Shown here one piece after another: positions 7,478-16,900 of a DNA stretch of 64,000 bases. A program made the translations under genes and the position numbers. Below the pieces are notes generated by a model. The model was not told the origin of the DNA, made no database searches, and saw only the letters and a list, made by a program, of their open reading frames with translations. Positions within the stretch are counted from its first letter, which is position 1, and each line of letters starts with the position of its first letter. This DNA is from Streptomyces montanisoli (GTDB lineage Bacteria; Actinomycetota; Actinomycetes; Streptomycetales; Streptomycetaceae): positions 20,325 through 84,324 of the forward strand of contig NZ_JAGIQL010000008.1 of NCBI RefSeq assembly GCF_017813245.1, given 5' to 3'.

Positions 7478-8641
7478 TCAGCGCGGGGCCGCGCGGCCCA
7501 CGATCGTGCCCGCGCGGTCGATGCAGATGACGTCCACCGCGATCGGCGCCGACGCGCCGCGCAGGACCGACAGGGCCTCGTCGCGGGCGCGTGCCGCTAC
7601 CGCGTCGCCCAGGGGGACATGCGCCGCCTCGGACATGCGCAGCGCCTCCAGGCCGGTGTTCGCCGCGGCCACGCTCGCCGCCAGGTCCGCGCTGCCGCCG
7701 GCGCCGCGCGCGAGTTCGCCCAGGAGGTCCTTGTTGACCTGCGAGCGCGCCGAGTGCAGGTCCAGGTGGCCCGCGGCCAGCTTCGAGAGCTTGGCGAAGC
7801 CGCCGCAGAGCGTGAGGCGGTCGACCGGGTGGCGGCGTACGTACTTGAGGACCGCGCCCGCGAAGTCGCCCATGTCGAGCAGGGCGTCCTGCGGCAGGCC
7901 GTAGACCTCGGTGACGGTCCGTTCCGACGTCGAGCCCGTGCAGCCCGCCAGGTGCGTGCGGCCCGCCGCGCGTGCCACGTCCACGCCGCGGCGGATCGAG
8001 TCGATCCACGCCGAGCACGAGTACGGCACCACGATGCCCGTCGTGCCGAGGATCGACAGGCCGCCGAGGATGCCGAGGCGCGGGTTCCACGTCGAGCGGG
8101 CGATCTCCTCGCCGTCGTCCACCGAGACGGTGATCTCGACGTCGGCCGCCGCGCCGTCGCCGTGGACCGCGGCGACCTGCGCCATGTGCTCGGTCATCAT
8201 GCGCCGCGGCACCGGGTTGATCGCCGGCTCGCCCACGTCGAGCGGCAGCCCCGGGCGGGTGACCGTGCCGACGCCGGGGCCCGCGCGGAAGACCACGCCC
8301 GCGCCCGGCGCGAGCCGCCGCACCGTCGCGCGTATCAGCGCGCCGTGCGTGACGTCCGGGTCGTCGCCCGCGTCCTTGATCACGCCCGCCGTGGCACTGC
8401 CCTGGGCGTGGGCATGGGTATGGGTATGGGTATGGGTTTGGTCCTCGATCGCCAGTGCGAACGACGGACGCTCGCCGCGCGGCAGCGTGATCGTCACCGG
8501 GTCAGGAAACTCGCCGGACAGCAGCGCGGTGTACGCGGCGGTCGCGGCCGCGGTCGCGCAGGCCCCGGTCGTCCAGCCGGGCCGCAGGCCGGTGTGTTTG
8601 AGTTGGGCCTCCCGGCCGCCACTCCCGGCGGGCCTAGCCAT
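7478..8641 (-). CDS. cbiD: Cobalt-precorrin-5B C1-methyltransferase CbiD
   Basis: 387 residues. The N-terminal LRPGWTTGACATAAATAAYTALLSG is the CbiD signature; further blocks are WNPRLGILGGLSILGTTGIVVPYS, AGCTGSTSE and LCGGFAKLSKLAAGHLDLHS. The enzyme methylates C1 of cobalt-precorrin-5B in corrin ring synthesis. Odd feature: residues about 66-80 are a His-Thr repeat (THTHTHTHAHA) encoded by a GGGTAT-type hexamer run (8406-8441), an insertion in a surface region. ATG 8641 has no clear ribosome site and the divergent cobK starts 11 bp away, so both may be leaderless or use a shared bidirectional promoter. No B12 riboswitch is visible here. Confidence 0.93.
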   Translation of the reverse strand: MARPAGSGGREAQLKHTGLRPGWTTGACATAAATAAYTALLSGEFPDPVTITLPRGERPSFALAIEDQTHTHTHTHAHAQGSATAGVIKDAGDDPDVTHGALIRATVRRLAPGAGVVFRAGPGVGTVTRPGLPLDVGEPAINPVPRRMMTEHMAQVAAVHGDGAAADVEITVSVDDGEEIARSTWNPRLGILGGLSILGTTGIVVPYSCSAWIDSIRRGVDVARAAGRTHLAGCTGSTSERTVTEVYGLPQDALLDMGDFAGAVLKYVRRHPVDRLTLCGGFAKLSKLAAGHLDLHSARSQVNKDLLGELARGAGGSADLAASVAAANTGLEALRMSEAAHVPLGDAVAARARDEALSVLRGASAPIAVDVICIDRAGTIVGRAAPR

Positions 8642-8652
8642 GGAGGCGTCCG

Positions 8653-9489
8653 ATGCGGCACGTGCTGATCCTCGGCGGCACCACCGAGGGCCGCCGCCTC
8701 GCCGAGGCGCTGACGGGAGCCGAGGCGCTGACGGGAGCCGGGGCGTCCGCCGGGACGGGCGCGCCAGGCGTGCGCGTGACCAGCTCCCTCGCCGGCCGCG
8801 TCGCCCGCCCCGTGCTGCCGCCCGGTGAGGTCAGGATCGGCGGCTTCGGCGGGGCCGAAGGCCTCGCCGCCTGGCTGCGCGAGCACCGCGTGGACGCACT
8901 CATCGACGCCACCCACCCCTTCGCCGGGACCATCTCTGCCAACGCGGCGCGTGCCGCCGCCACCAGCCATGTTCCCCTGCTCCGGCTGCTGCGCCCCGGC
9001 TGGGTCCCCGTCCCCGGCGACGACTGGCGCCGCGTCGCGTCCCTGGACGGCGCCGCCGACGCGCTCGCCGCCGGGCCGTGGCGCCGCGTCTTCCTCACCA
9101 CGGGCCGCATGGGCCTCGGCGCCTTCGCCCACCTGGACGGCCTGCGCTTCCTCGTACGGTCGGTGGACGCGCCCGAGCCGCCACACCCCCGCCACCTGGA
9201 CACGCTCCTCGACCGCGGCCCCTTCACGCTGGACGGCGAGCGCGCGCTGCTGCGCCGGTACGCGATCGACGTCGTCGTCACGAAGGACAGCGGCGGGTCC
9301 GCCACCGCGCCCAAGCTCGCCGCGGCCCGCGAGGCGGGGCTGCCGGTGGTCGTGGTGTGCCGCCCGCCCGCGCCCGGGGGCGTGCGGACGGCGGACACCG
9401 TCGCCGAGGTGCTGGCCTGGCTGGAAGCGATCGGACGCCGAGAGGCGGTCGGATGCCGAGAGGCGATCAGACGCCGAGCAGGTCGGTGA
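8653..9489 (+). CDS. cobK: Precorrin-6A (cobalt-precorrin-6A) reductase CobK/CbiJ
   Basis: 278 residues. N-terminal HVLILGGTTEGRRLAEAL is the family start; DATHPFAGTISANAARAA (about residues 90-107) and VVTKDSGGSATAPKLAAAREAGLPVVVVCRP are the substrate and NADPH regions. Reduces the macrocycle at C18/C19 in corrin synthesis. Two repeat features: an 18-bp duplication near the start (8697-8735, giving EALTGAEALTGA) and a C-terminal run of three 18-bp units (9427-9480) giving AIGRRE/AVGCRE/AIRRRA. The last 23 bp overlap the 3' end of the convergent ferritin-like gene. Divergent to cbiD. Confidence 0.93.
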   Translation: MRHVLILGGTTEGRRLAEALTGAEALTGAGASAGTGAPGVRVTSSLAGRVARPVLPPGEVRIGGFGGAEGLAAWLREHRVDALIDATHPFAGTISANAARAAATSHVPLLRLLRPGWVPVPGDDWRRVASLDGAADALAAGPWRRVFLTTGRMGLGAFAHLDGLRFLVRSVDAPEPPHPRHLDTLLDRGPFTLDGERALLRRYAIDVVVTKDSGGSATAPKLAAAREAGLPVVVVCRPPAPGGVRTADTVAEVLAWLEAIGRREAVGCREAIRRRAGR

Positions 9490-10045
9490 GGTCGTCGGCG
9501 TGCTCCTCCTCTTCCTCCAGGATCGACTCCATCAGCCGGCGCGTGGTGGGGTCGTGGTCCCCCAGCCAGCGGACGATCTCCTGGTAGGTGGAGATGACGA
9601 TCCGCTCCGCCAGGAGGTTGTCCTTCAGCATCGCCTTGAGGTCGCCGTGCGGAGGAGTGGTGTAGTCGGTGTGGGAGCGTTCCACCAGCGTGGCGGGGTC
9701 GAAGTCGGGATCGGCGCCGAGCTGGGAGAGGCGTTCCGCGGCACGGACGGCGTGCTGCATCTCCTCGGCCGCGTGCTCCGTGAACTCCGCCGACACCTGG
9801 GCGCGGTCGATGCCGACGGCCGAGATCGCGTGGCGGGTGTAGCGAAGCCAGCACACCACCTCGGTGGCGACCACGTCGTTGAGTACGGCGATGACCCGGT
9901 CGGTGTCGAGGCCGTAGGTGTTGGTGATCGGGCCCGCGTCCATCTTCTTACGGGCCTCTTCGCGGATCCTGGTGACGTCCAGTACGAAGGAGTCCTTTGA
10001 GTGCTTGGAGTCCTTTGAGTCGTTCGAGCCGCTCGAGTCGCTCAT
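9467..10045 (-). CDS. Ferritin-like / bacterioferritin-type protein
   Basis: 192 residues with a Ser/Asp/Lys tail at the start (MSDSSGSNDSKDSKHSKDS) made of repeated AGTCCTTTGAGT-type codons. The four-helix ferritin core follows with di-iron ligands in order: VLNDVVATEVVCWLRYTRHA (Glu), FTEHAAEEMQHAVRAAERL (ExxH), LLAERIVISTYQEIVRWLG (Glu), ESILEEEEEHADDLTDLL (ExxH). Role by family: iron oxidation and storage or DNA protection. It lies between cobK and cobIJ but on the opposite strand to cobK, with AGAGGGGA before ATG 10045. No heme ligand can be assigned safely. Confidence 0.85.
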   Translation of the reverse strand: MSDSSGSNDSKDSKHSKDSFVLDVTRIREEARKKMDAGPITNTYGLDTDRVIAVLNDVVATEVVCWLRYTRHAISAVGIDRAQVSAEFTEHAAEEMQHAVRAAERLSQLGADPDFDPATLVERSHTDYTTPPHGDLKAMLKDNLLAERIVISTYQEIVRWLGDHDPTTRRLMESILEEEEEHADDLTDLLGV

Positions 10046-10210
10046 GTCGGTTCAATCCCCTCTGCTCGCGGATGCGGTCGGCAGCAGGAAGCCCTTCCCG
10101 CCGCCGCCGTGCGAGCTCACGCTTGGACCGGAGAATGACCTGTTCGTGGCATGTCGGACGGCGCGGATGCGCGGTCCGAGGAGGTCGGGCAGCCCGGAGA
10201 GGGCGCGGCG

Positions 10211-10243
10211 CCCGGCCCGGCACGGCTGCCGTGCCGGGCCGGG
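10211..10243 (-). terminator. Hairpin downstream of cobIJ
   Basis: Perfect 16-bp inverted repeat (CCCGGCCCGGCACGGC and its complement) around a single T, starting 12 bp past the cobIJ stop. No T-run follows, as is common for Streptomyces terminators. Likely ends the cobG-cobH-cobIJ transcript before it enters the region upstream of the ferritin-like gene. Confidence 0.7.
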
Positions 10244-10255
10244 CGGTGCCCAGCC

Positions 10256-11827
10256 TCAGGCCTCCGGGTAGCGCCGTGGCGTGAAGGCGATCTCGCCGCC
10301 CGCGCGTCGCGTCGCGACCGTCTGGGACGAGCCCACGAGCAGGATCGTGCGCATGTCCACCTGCGCCGGGTCCAGGTCCCCGAGCCGTACGATGCGGACG
10401 CTCTCCTGCGGGCCGCCCACGTCACGCGCCAGGACGACCGGCGTGTCGGGCGTGCGGTGTTCGAGCAGCAGCTCACGCGCCTTGCCGACCTGCCAGGTGC
10501 GCGACTTCGAGCCCGGGTTGTACAGCGCCATCGCCAGGTCCGCCGAGGCCGCCGCGTGCAGCCTCGCCGCGACCACCTCCCACGGCTTGAGCCGGTCGGA
10601 GAGCGAGATCACCGCGTAGTCGTGGCCGAGCGGCGCGCCCGCGCGGGACGCGGCCGCGTTGGCCGCCGTCACGCCCGGCACGATCCGCACCGGCACGTCC
10701 CTGTACGGGTCGGACGACGCGACCTCCAGCACCGCCGTCGCCATCGCGAAGACGCCCGGGTCCCCGGACGAGACGACGGCGACCCGGTGGCCGCGCCGCG
10801 CCAGGTCGAGCGCGAACTCGGCGCGCTCCGACTCCACCTTGTTGTCCGACGGGTGGCGCCGCTGCCCCGGCCGTACGGGCACCCTGTCGAGGTACGTCGT
10901 GTAGCCCACCAGGTGCTCCGCGGCGGCCAGTTCGCCGCGCGCCTCGGGCGTCAGCCACAGCGGACCCGCCGGTCCCGTGCCGACGACGACGACCTCGCCG
11001 CGCGCGGGGGCCGAAGGGCGCGCCTCCGCCGACCGCCGCGGCCGCGCGTCGGCGCGGCTCGGCAGCACCGTCACCGCGAAGTACGGCACCGACTCCGGGT
11101 CGGTCTCCGCGAGCGGTCCCGTCCGCTCGCCGTCCATCGTGGCGCGCTCCACGTACCGCGCGTCGTCCAGCCGCCCCGCCCGCTCCACCGCGCGCCGCAC
11201 CGCGGGGAACGTACGGCCCAGCTTCATGACGACCGCCGAGTCCGACGAGGCGAGCCGAGCGGCCAGCTCCTCCTCCGGCAGCGTGCCGGGGAGGACCGTC
11301 AGCACCTCCTCGCCCTCCACGAGCGGCGCACCGAGGCGCGCCGCGGCCGCGGAGACGGAGGTCACGCCCGGGATGACCTCCGTCGGGTAGCGGTGCGCGA
11401 GGCGCTTGTGCATGTGCATGTACGAGCCGTAGAAGAGCGGGTCGCCCTCGGAGATCACCGCGACCGTGCGGCCCGCGTCGAGGTGGGCGGCGAGGCGCGC
11501 GGCCGCCTCCTCGTAGAACGCGTCGATGGCACCCTGGTAGCCGCCGGGGTGGTCGGTCGTCCCGGTCGTCACCGGGTAGACGAGCGGCTCCTCGATGTGG
11601 TCGGCGCGCAGGTGACCGGCGGCGATGGCGCGGGCGATCGACCTGCCGTGGCGGGCGCTGTGGTACGCGACGACATCGGCCTCCGCGATCGCGCGCACCG
11701 CGCGCACGGTCATCAACTCCGGGTCGCCGGGGCCGAGTCCGACGCCGTAGAGGCGTCCTGTACCGGCGCTTTGCGGGATTTCGGGACGCGGGGTTTCGGG
11801 GTGCGGGAGTTCACGGTGTGTGCTCAA
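10256..11827 (-). CDS. cobIJ: CobI-CobJ fusion: precorrin-2 C20- and precorrin-3B C17-methyltransferase
   Basis: 523 residues from TTG 11827, which overlaps the cobH stop as TTGA with GAGG upstream; no ATG or GTG in frame offers a better start. First half: [42 protein letters not shown] and [19 protein letters not shown] are CobI marks. Second half from about residue 270: [37 protein letters not shown] and [31 protein letters not shown] are CobJ. Both are SAM-dependent tetrapyrrole methylases acting in consecutive steps around the ring contraction; the fusion is common in actinobacteria. Last gene of the operon. Confidence 0.93.
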   Translation of the reverse strand: MSTHRELPHPETPRPEIPQSAGTGRLYGVGLGPGDPELMTVRAVRAIAEADVVAYHSARHGRSIARAIAAGHLRADHIEEPLVYPVTTGTTDHPGGYQGAIDAFYEEAAARLAAHLDAGRTVAVISEGDPLFYGSYMHMHKRLAHRYPTEVIPGVTSVSAAAARLGAPLVEGEEVLTVLPGTLPEEELAARLASSDSAVVMKLGRTFPAVRRAVERAGRLDDARYVERATMDGERTGPLAETDPESVPYFAVTVLPSRADARPRRSAEARPSAPARGEVVVVGTGPAGPLWLTPEARGELAAAEHLVGYTTYLDRVPVRPGQRRHPSDNKVESERAEFALDLARRGHRVAVVSSGDPGVFAMATAVLEVASSDPYRDVPVRIVPGVTAANAAASRAGAPLGHDYAVISLSDRLKPWEVVAARLHAAASADLAMALYNPGSKSRTWQVGKARELLLEHRTPDTPVVLARDVGGPQESVRIVRLGDLDPAQVDMRTILLVGSSQTVATRRAGGEIAFTPRRYPEA

Positions 11828-12468
11828 CGTTCGTCCTCGCTCGCGATCGCGTTCAGTGCCGCCGCGGCCATCGCGCTGCCGCCGCGCCTGCCCCGTACGA
11901 CGAGGTGTTCGAGGCCCGACGGGTGCGCGGCCAGCGCGTCCTTGGACTCGGCGGCGCCGATGAAGCCCACCGGCACGCCGATGACGGCGGCCGGGCGCGG
12001 CGCGCCCTGCTCCACCATCTCCAGCAGCCGGAACAGCGCGGTCGGCGCGTTGCCGACGGCGACGACCGCGCCGCCCATGCGCTCCCGCCACAGTTCGAGC
12101 GCGGCGGCGCTGCGCGTCGTGCCGAGTTCGGCGGCGAGCGCGGGCACGGACGGGTCGCCGAGCGTGCACACCACCTCGTTGTCCGCGGGCAGCCGCCTGC
12201 GGGTCACCCCGCTGGCGACCATCTTCGCGTCGCACAGGATCGGCGCGCCCGCGCGCAGCGCCTCGCGTGCGCGCGAGACGACGCCGGCGGTGTGGCCGAT
12301 GTCCTCGACGAGGTCGACCATCCCGCAGGCGTGGATCATGCGGACGACGACCTGCGCCACGTCGCCGGGCAGGCCCGACAGGTCCGCCTCGGCGCGGATG
12401 GTCGCGAAGGAGCGGCGGTAGATCTCGGAGCCGTCCTTCTCGTAGTCGAATCCGGTGGGCGTCGTCAT
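11824..12468 (-). CDS. cobH: Precorrin-8X methylmutase CobH
   Basis: 214 residues, the usual size. [27 protein letters not shown] at the start, [30 protein letters not shown] and [39 protein letters not shown] are the family blocks; the catalytic His is the one in the MIHACGMVD region. It moves the methyl group from C11 to C12 to give hydrogenobyrinic acid. ATG 12468 overlaps the cobG stop (ATGA), and its own stop overlaps the cobIJ TTG start, so the three genes are translationally coupled. Confidence 0.95.
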   Translation of the reverse strand: MTTPTGFDYEKDGSEIYRRSFATIRAEADLSGLPGDVAQVVVRMIHACGMVDLVEDIGHTAGVVSRAREALRAGAPILCDAKMVASGVTRRRLPADNEVVCTLGDPSVPALAAELGTTRSAAALELWRERMGGAVVAVGNAPTALFRLLEMVEQGAPRPAAVIGVPVGFIGAAESKDALAAHPSGLEHLVVRGRRGGSAMAAAALNAIASEDER

Positions 12469-13727
12469 CCTGTACCCGTCCCTGTCCCTGTCCCCGTTGT
12501 CGTCGTGTACGTACCCTCGGCCGTCGCCACCTTGTCGACGTAGCGGCCCTGCGGGTGCCCGCAGCGGCGCGCGCAGCCCGAGAAGTAGACGGGCAGGCCG
12601 GGCGCGTGCGCGCCGAGGGAAGCCGCGGCGTCGGCGCGTACGTCCGCGAGCGCCTTCGCGCAGCCGGGGCGGCCCGTGCAGGCGCCGACGCCGTACCAGG
12701 GGGAGTCCGCGCTCGTCACGAGTCCGGCCGCCGCCGCACGCGCGAGCAACTCCTCGGCCGCGCCGTGCGTCAGGCCCGGGACGACGATCCCGCGCCACGG
12801 CGTGACCCGCAGGCCGCCGCCCGCCGACGCGAGCAGCCGCCACTGCGCGGCGGTCGCCCTGCCGAGCCGCGGCTGGACGGAGACGGCCGCGCGTACCTGT
12901 CCTGGTGGCGTGATGACACCCAGCGCGGGCGGCCCGCCCTGCGGCTCAGGCCCGCCCTCCCGAGCGGGGCGCTCAGGCCGCGCGGGCCGCGCCGTGATGC
13001 CCGCCGACGCGAGCGCGGCCGCGAGACGTGCGGACAGATCGTGCCCTTCGGGCAGTTCCCGTACGCGCCAGGCGCCGGACGCGGCCGCCGCCCCGAGGAA
13101 CGCCTCGGCGGCGGCCAGCGCGGCGCGCGGCGCGTCGGCGTCCCGTACCCGCAGGCGGTCGTCGCCGGCCCTGAGGACCGCCGTCCCGCCGGCCGGTTCT
13201 GCGAGCAACGTCACATCCGCGCCGAGCGCGGCCACATCCCCCCGGCCGTCGTCGAGCGCGAACAGGAAACGGCCGGAAAGGCCCGCCGCCGTGTCGCTCC
13301 CGCACACCAGGGCGTCGAGTGCGCGCACCCACAACCGAACGTCGGCGAAGGGGCGTTGGTCCTCTCCCGCGAGCGGCGACGCGACGATGTTCCGCGCGCG
13401 TTCGTGCCGCTCGGACGGGAGCAGCCCGGCGGCGCGCAGCGTCTCGGCGAGCGGTCCCGCGCAGGCGTCGGAAAGGCCCCTCAGCTGAACGTTTCCACGC
13501 GAGGTGAGGTCGAGCCGGCCGTCCCCGAGCCGCTCGGCCGCGTCGGCCAGCGCGAACGGCTGACGAGCCGTCAGCAACCCACCGGGCAGGCGCAGCCGGG
13601 CCAGTCGGCCGTCGTCCGCCGCATGCAGCCGCAGCGCACCCGGGCAGGCGTCGCCGCGCTCGCGCACGGCCTGGCCGTGCGGGTTCGCGCCGGTCGGCGG
13701 GGTGGTGGGTGGCATGGCGGCGAGCAT
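12465..13727 (-). CDS. cobG: Precorrin-3B synthase-like protein CobG
   Basis: About 420 residues from ATG 13727 (an ATG at 13715 is also possible). Nitrite/sulfite-reductase fold with two ferredoxin-like halves ([39 protein letters not shown]) and, near the C-terminus, the cluster-binding CTGRPGCAK and [11 protein letters not shown], which supply four cysteines for a 4Fe-4S centre. CobG belongs to the oxygen-dependent ring contraction of the aerobic route, yet CbiD nearby is typical of the anaerobic route; actinomycetes often mix them. The last residues are a Thr-Gly run (TTTTGTGTGTGTG) from a GTACAG/GGGACA-type repeat. First gene of the cobGHIJ operon. Confidence 0.88.
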   Translation of the reverse strand: MLAAMPPTTPPTGANPHGQAVRERGDACPGALRLHAADDGRLARLRLPGGLLTARQPFALADAAERLGDGRLDLTSRGNVQLRGLSDACAGPLAETLRAAGLLPSERHERARNIVASPLAGEDQRPFADVRLWVRALDALVCGSDTAAGLSGRFLFALDDGRGDVAALGADVTLLAEPAGGTAVLRAGDDRLRVRDADAPRAALAAAEAFLGAAAASGAWRVRELPEGHDLSARLAAALASAGITARPARPERPAREGGPEPQGGPPALGVITPPGQVRAAVSVQPRLGRATAAQWRLLASAGGGLRVTPWRGIVVPGLTHGAAEELLARAAAAGLVTSADSPWYGVGACTGRPGCAKALADVRADAAASLGAHAPGLPVYFSGCARRCGHPQGRYVDKVATAEGTYTTTTGTGTGTGTG

Positions 13728-13769
13728 ACCCACGTACCGGGACTCCTCCCCGGGCAGACCGGGAGCGCC

Positions 13770-13775
13770 TACTAT
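13770..13775 (+). promoter_or_regulatory. Candidate -10 element for cobN
   Basis: TACTAT just upstream of the riboswitch fits a sigma-70-type -10 box; transcription would begin near 13782, at the base of the aptamer. No good -35 box is evident. Confidence 0.35.
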
Positions 13776-13788
13776 CGACACAACCAGC

Positions 13789-13884
13789 GACGGCGTCTGG
13801 GAGGAAGCCCGGTGCGAATCCGGCGCGGTCCCGCCACTGTGAACCCGGCAGCACCTGCCGGGCGAGCCAGGAACTCCCGCCGTC
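13789..13884 (+). ncRNA. Cobalamin (B12) riboswitch upstream of cobN
   Basis: The conserved core is plain: GGAAGCCCGGTGCGAATCC (13803-13821), then GCGGTCCCGCCACTGT (13825-13840) with the invariant GCCACTG, then the B12 box AGCCAGGAACTC (13865-13876). The closing stem pairs GACGGCG (13789-13795) with CGCCGTC (13878-13884). Binding of adenosylcobalamin would turn the gene off. The 45 bp between aptamer and cobN ATG hold a GGGGCGCGGACCCC hairpin just before the ribosome site (GAGGAAGG), so control may be at translation initiation. Confidence 0.92.
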
Positions 13885-13929
13885 CTCCCACCGCCCGGGG
13901 CGCGGACCCCGAGGAAGGCAAGACGCCGC

Positions 13930-16900
13930 ATGCTCCTGCTCCTGTCGACGTCCGACACCGATCTGCTCTCCGCCCGCGCCGCGAACGCCGACGGCGGACC
14001 CGTGCGGTTCCGGTTCGCCAACCCCTCCCGCCTGCCCCTCGACGACCTGCCGGGGCTGCTCGACGGCGCCGACCTCGTCGTCGTGCGCCTGCTCGGCGGC
14101 GTGCGCGCCTGGCAGGACGGGATCGACGCCCTCCGCGCCTGCGGCAAACCCCTCGTCGTGCTGACCGGCGAGCAGGCGCCCGACGCCCAGCTGATGGAGG
14201 CGTCCACCGTCCCGATCGGGATCGCCGCCGAGGCGCACGCCTACCTCGCGCACGGCGGCCCGGCGAACCTGGACCGGCTGGCGCGGTTCCTCTCCGACAC
14301 CGTGCTGCTGACGGGCCACGGCTTCGAGCCGCCCGCGCCCGCACCGTCCTGGGGCGTTTTGGAGCGCGCGACCACGCCCGAAGCCTCGCCCGGCAAGGAC
14401 GCACCAGACGCACAAAAGGCGGCACCAGACGCACAAAACGCACCACTCATCGCCGTGCTCTACTACCGCGCCCACCACATGAGCGGCAACACCGGCTTCG
14501 TCGACGCCCTGTGCTCCGCGATCGAGGACGCGGGCGGCCGCGCCCTCCCGCTGTACGTGGCGTCCTTGCGCGCGCCCGAGCCCGAGATGCTGGACGCGCT
14601 GCGCCCGGCGGACGCGCTCGTCACCACCGTCCTCGCGGCCGGCGGCACCCGGCCCGCCGGGGCGTCGGCGGGGGAGGACGACGAGTCGTGGGACGCGGGC
14701 GCGCTCGCCGCGCTCGGCGTGCCGATCCTGCAGGCCCTGTGCCTGACCGGTTCGCGCGCGGACTGGGCGGCCAACGACGAGGGCCTGTCGCCGCTGGACG
14801 CGGCCGGCCAGATCGCGGTGCCCGAGTTCGACGGGCGGCTGATCACGGTCCCGTTCTCGTTCAAGGAGATCGACGAGGACGGCCTGCCGTCCTACGTGGC
14901 CGACCCGGAGCGCGCGGCGCGCGTCGCCGGCACCGCCGTGCGCCACGCCCGCCTGCGGCACGTGCCCAACGCGGACAAGCGCATAGCGCTCGTCCTGTCC
15001 GCGTACCCGACGAAGCATTCCCGCATCGGCAACGCCGTCGGGCTCGACACCCCCGCGAGCGCCGTCGCGTTGCTGCGCCGACTGGTCGCCGAGGGCTACG
15101 ACTTCGGCGACACCGACGCCATCCCCGGCTTCGCCTCCGGCGACGGCGACGAGCTGATCCGCGCCCTCATCGACGCGGGCGGCCACGACCAGGAGTGGCT
15201 CACCGAGGAGCAGATGGCGCGCAACCCGGTGCGCGTCCCGGCCGCCGACTACCGCCGCTGGTTCGCGCAACTCCCGTCCGAACTCAGGCAGTCGGTCGAG
15301 CACCACTGGGGCGAGGCGCCCGGCGAGATGTTCGTGGACCGTTCCCGTCACCCGGACGGCGACATCGTCCTGGCCGCCCTGCGCCGCGGCAATCTGCTCG
15401 TCCTCATCCAGCCGCCGCGCGGCTTCGGCGAGAACCCCATCGCCATCTACCACGACCCCGACCTGCCGCCCTCGCACCACTACCTCGCCGCCTACCGGTG
15501 GATCTCCGCGCCACGCGCCGAGGGCGGGTTCGGCGCCGACGCGATGGTTCACCTCGGCAAGCACGGCAACCTGGAGTGGCTGCCCGGCAAGAACGCGGGC
15601 CTGTCCGCCGCCTGCGCGCCCGACGCGGCGCTGGGCGACCTGCCGCTCGTCTACCCGTTCCTCGTCAACGACCCGGGCGAGGGCACGCAGGCCAAGCGGC
15701 GCGCGCACGCCACGCTGATCGACCACCTCGTCCCGCCCATGGCGCGCGCCGAGTCATACGGCGACATCGCACGCCTGGAGCAACTCCTCGACGAGCACGC
15801 GCAGATCGCCGCCATGGACCCGGCGAAGCTGCCCGCGGTCCGCGCGCAGATCTGGACGCTGATCCAGGCCGCGAAGCTCGATCACGACCTCGGGCTCGAC
15901 GGCGATCAGCGCCCCGACGACGAGGGGTTCGACGAGTTCGTGCTCCATGTGGACGGCTGGCTGTGCGAGATCAAGGACGCGCAGATCCGCGACGGCCTGC
16001 ACGTGCTGGGCGCCGCGCCCACCGGCGAGGCCCGCGTCAACCTCGTACTGGCCGTCCTGCGCGCCCGGCAGATCTGGGGCGGTACGCGGTCGCTGCCAGG
16101 ACTGCGCGAGGCGCTCGGCCTCGACGAGTCGGCGGCCACGCGCACGGCGGCCGACGACATCGAGGCGCGGGCGCGTGCCCTGGTCCAGGCGATGGAGGAC
16201 GCGGACTGGGCGCCGTCCGCCGTGGCCGGGGTCGCGGCGGGCGAGCCGGAGGGGGTGGCCGCCATCCTCACGTTCGCCGCGCAGGAGGTCGTGCCGCGCC
16301 TCGCCGGGACGACGGACGAGATCGACCACACGGTCCTCGCGCTGAACGGCGGCTTCGTGCCGGCGGGCCCGTCCGGATCGCCGCTGCGCGGCCTCGTCAA
16401 CGTCCTCCCGACGGGCCGCAACTTCTACTCCGTCGACCCGAAGGCCGTGCCGAGCCGACTGGCCTGGGAGACGGGCCAGGCGCTCGCCGAGTCCCTGCTG
16501 ACGCGCTATCGCGACGACAACGGCGCGTGGCCCGACTCCGTCGGCCTCTCCCTGTGGGGGACGAGCGCCATGCGCACGGCGGGCGACGACATCGCGGAGG
16601 CGCTCGCGCTGCTCGGCGTGCGCCCGGTGTGGGACGACGCGTCGCGGCGCGTGACGGGCCTCGAACCGATCGCCCGCGACGAGCTCGGCCGCCCCAGGAT
16701 CGACGTCACCCTGCGCATCAGCGGCTTCTTCCGCGACGCGTTCCCCCACGCGATCGGCCTGCTGGACGACGCGGTGCGGCTGGCCGCGTCCCTGGACGAA
16801 CCGGCGGACGACAACCGCGTACGGGCCCACGCGCGCGCCGACATGGCGGCGGGCGCGGACGAACGCACCGCCACCACCCGCATCTTCGGCTCCCGCCCCG

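Noticed and set aside
6917..8668. 583-codon plus-strand frame opposite cbiD
   Set aside because: Antisense of cbiD; composition typical of high-G+C shadows.
9427..9480. CRISPR-like short repeats
   Set aside because: Units are contiguous (no spacers), in frame with cobK, and only three; the same holds for the other tandem repeats in the window.
12973..15726. 917-codon minus-strand open frame opposite cobN
   Set aside because: Shadow of cobN and, at its end, an out-of-frame reading of cobG; contains repeated VRG/RRA-type runs with no domain.
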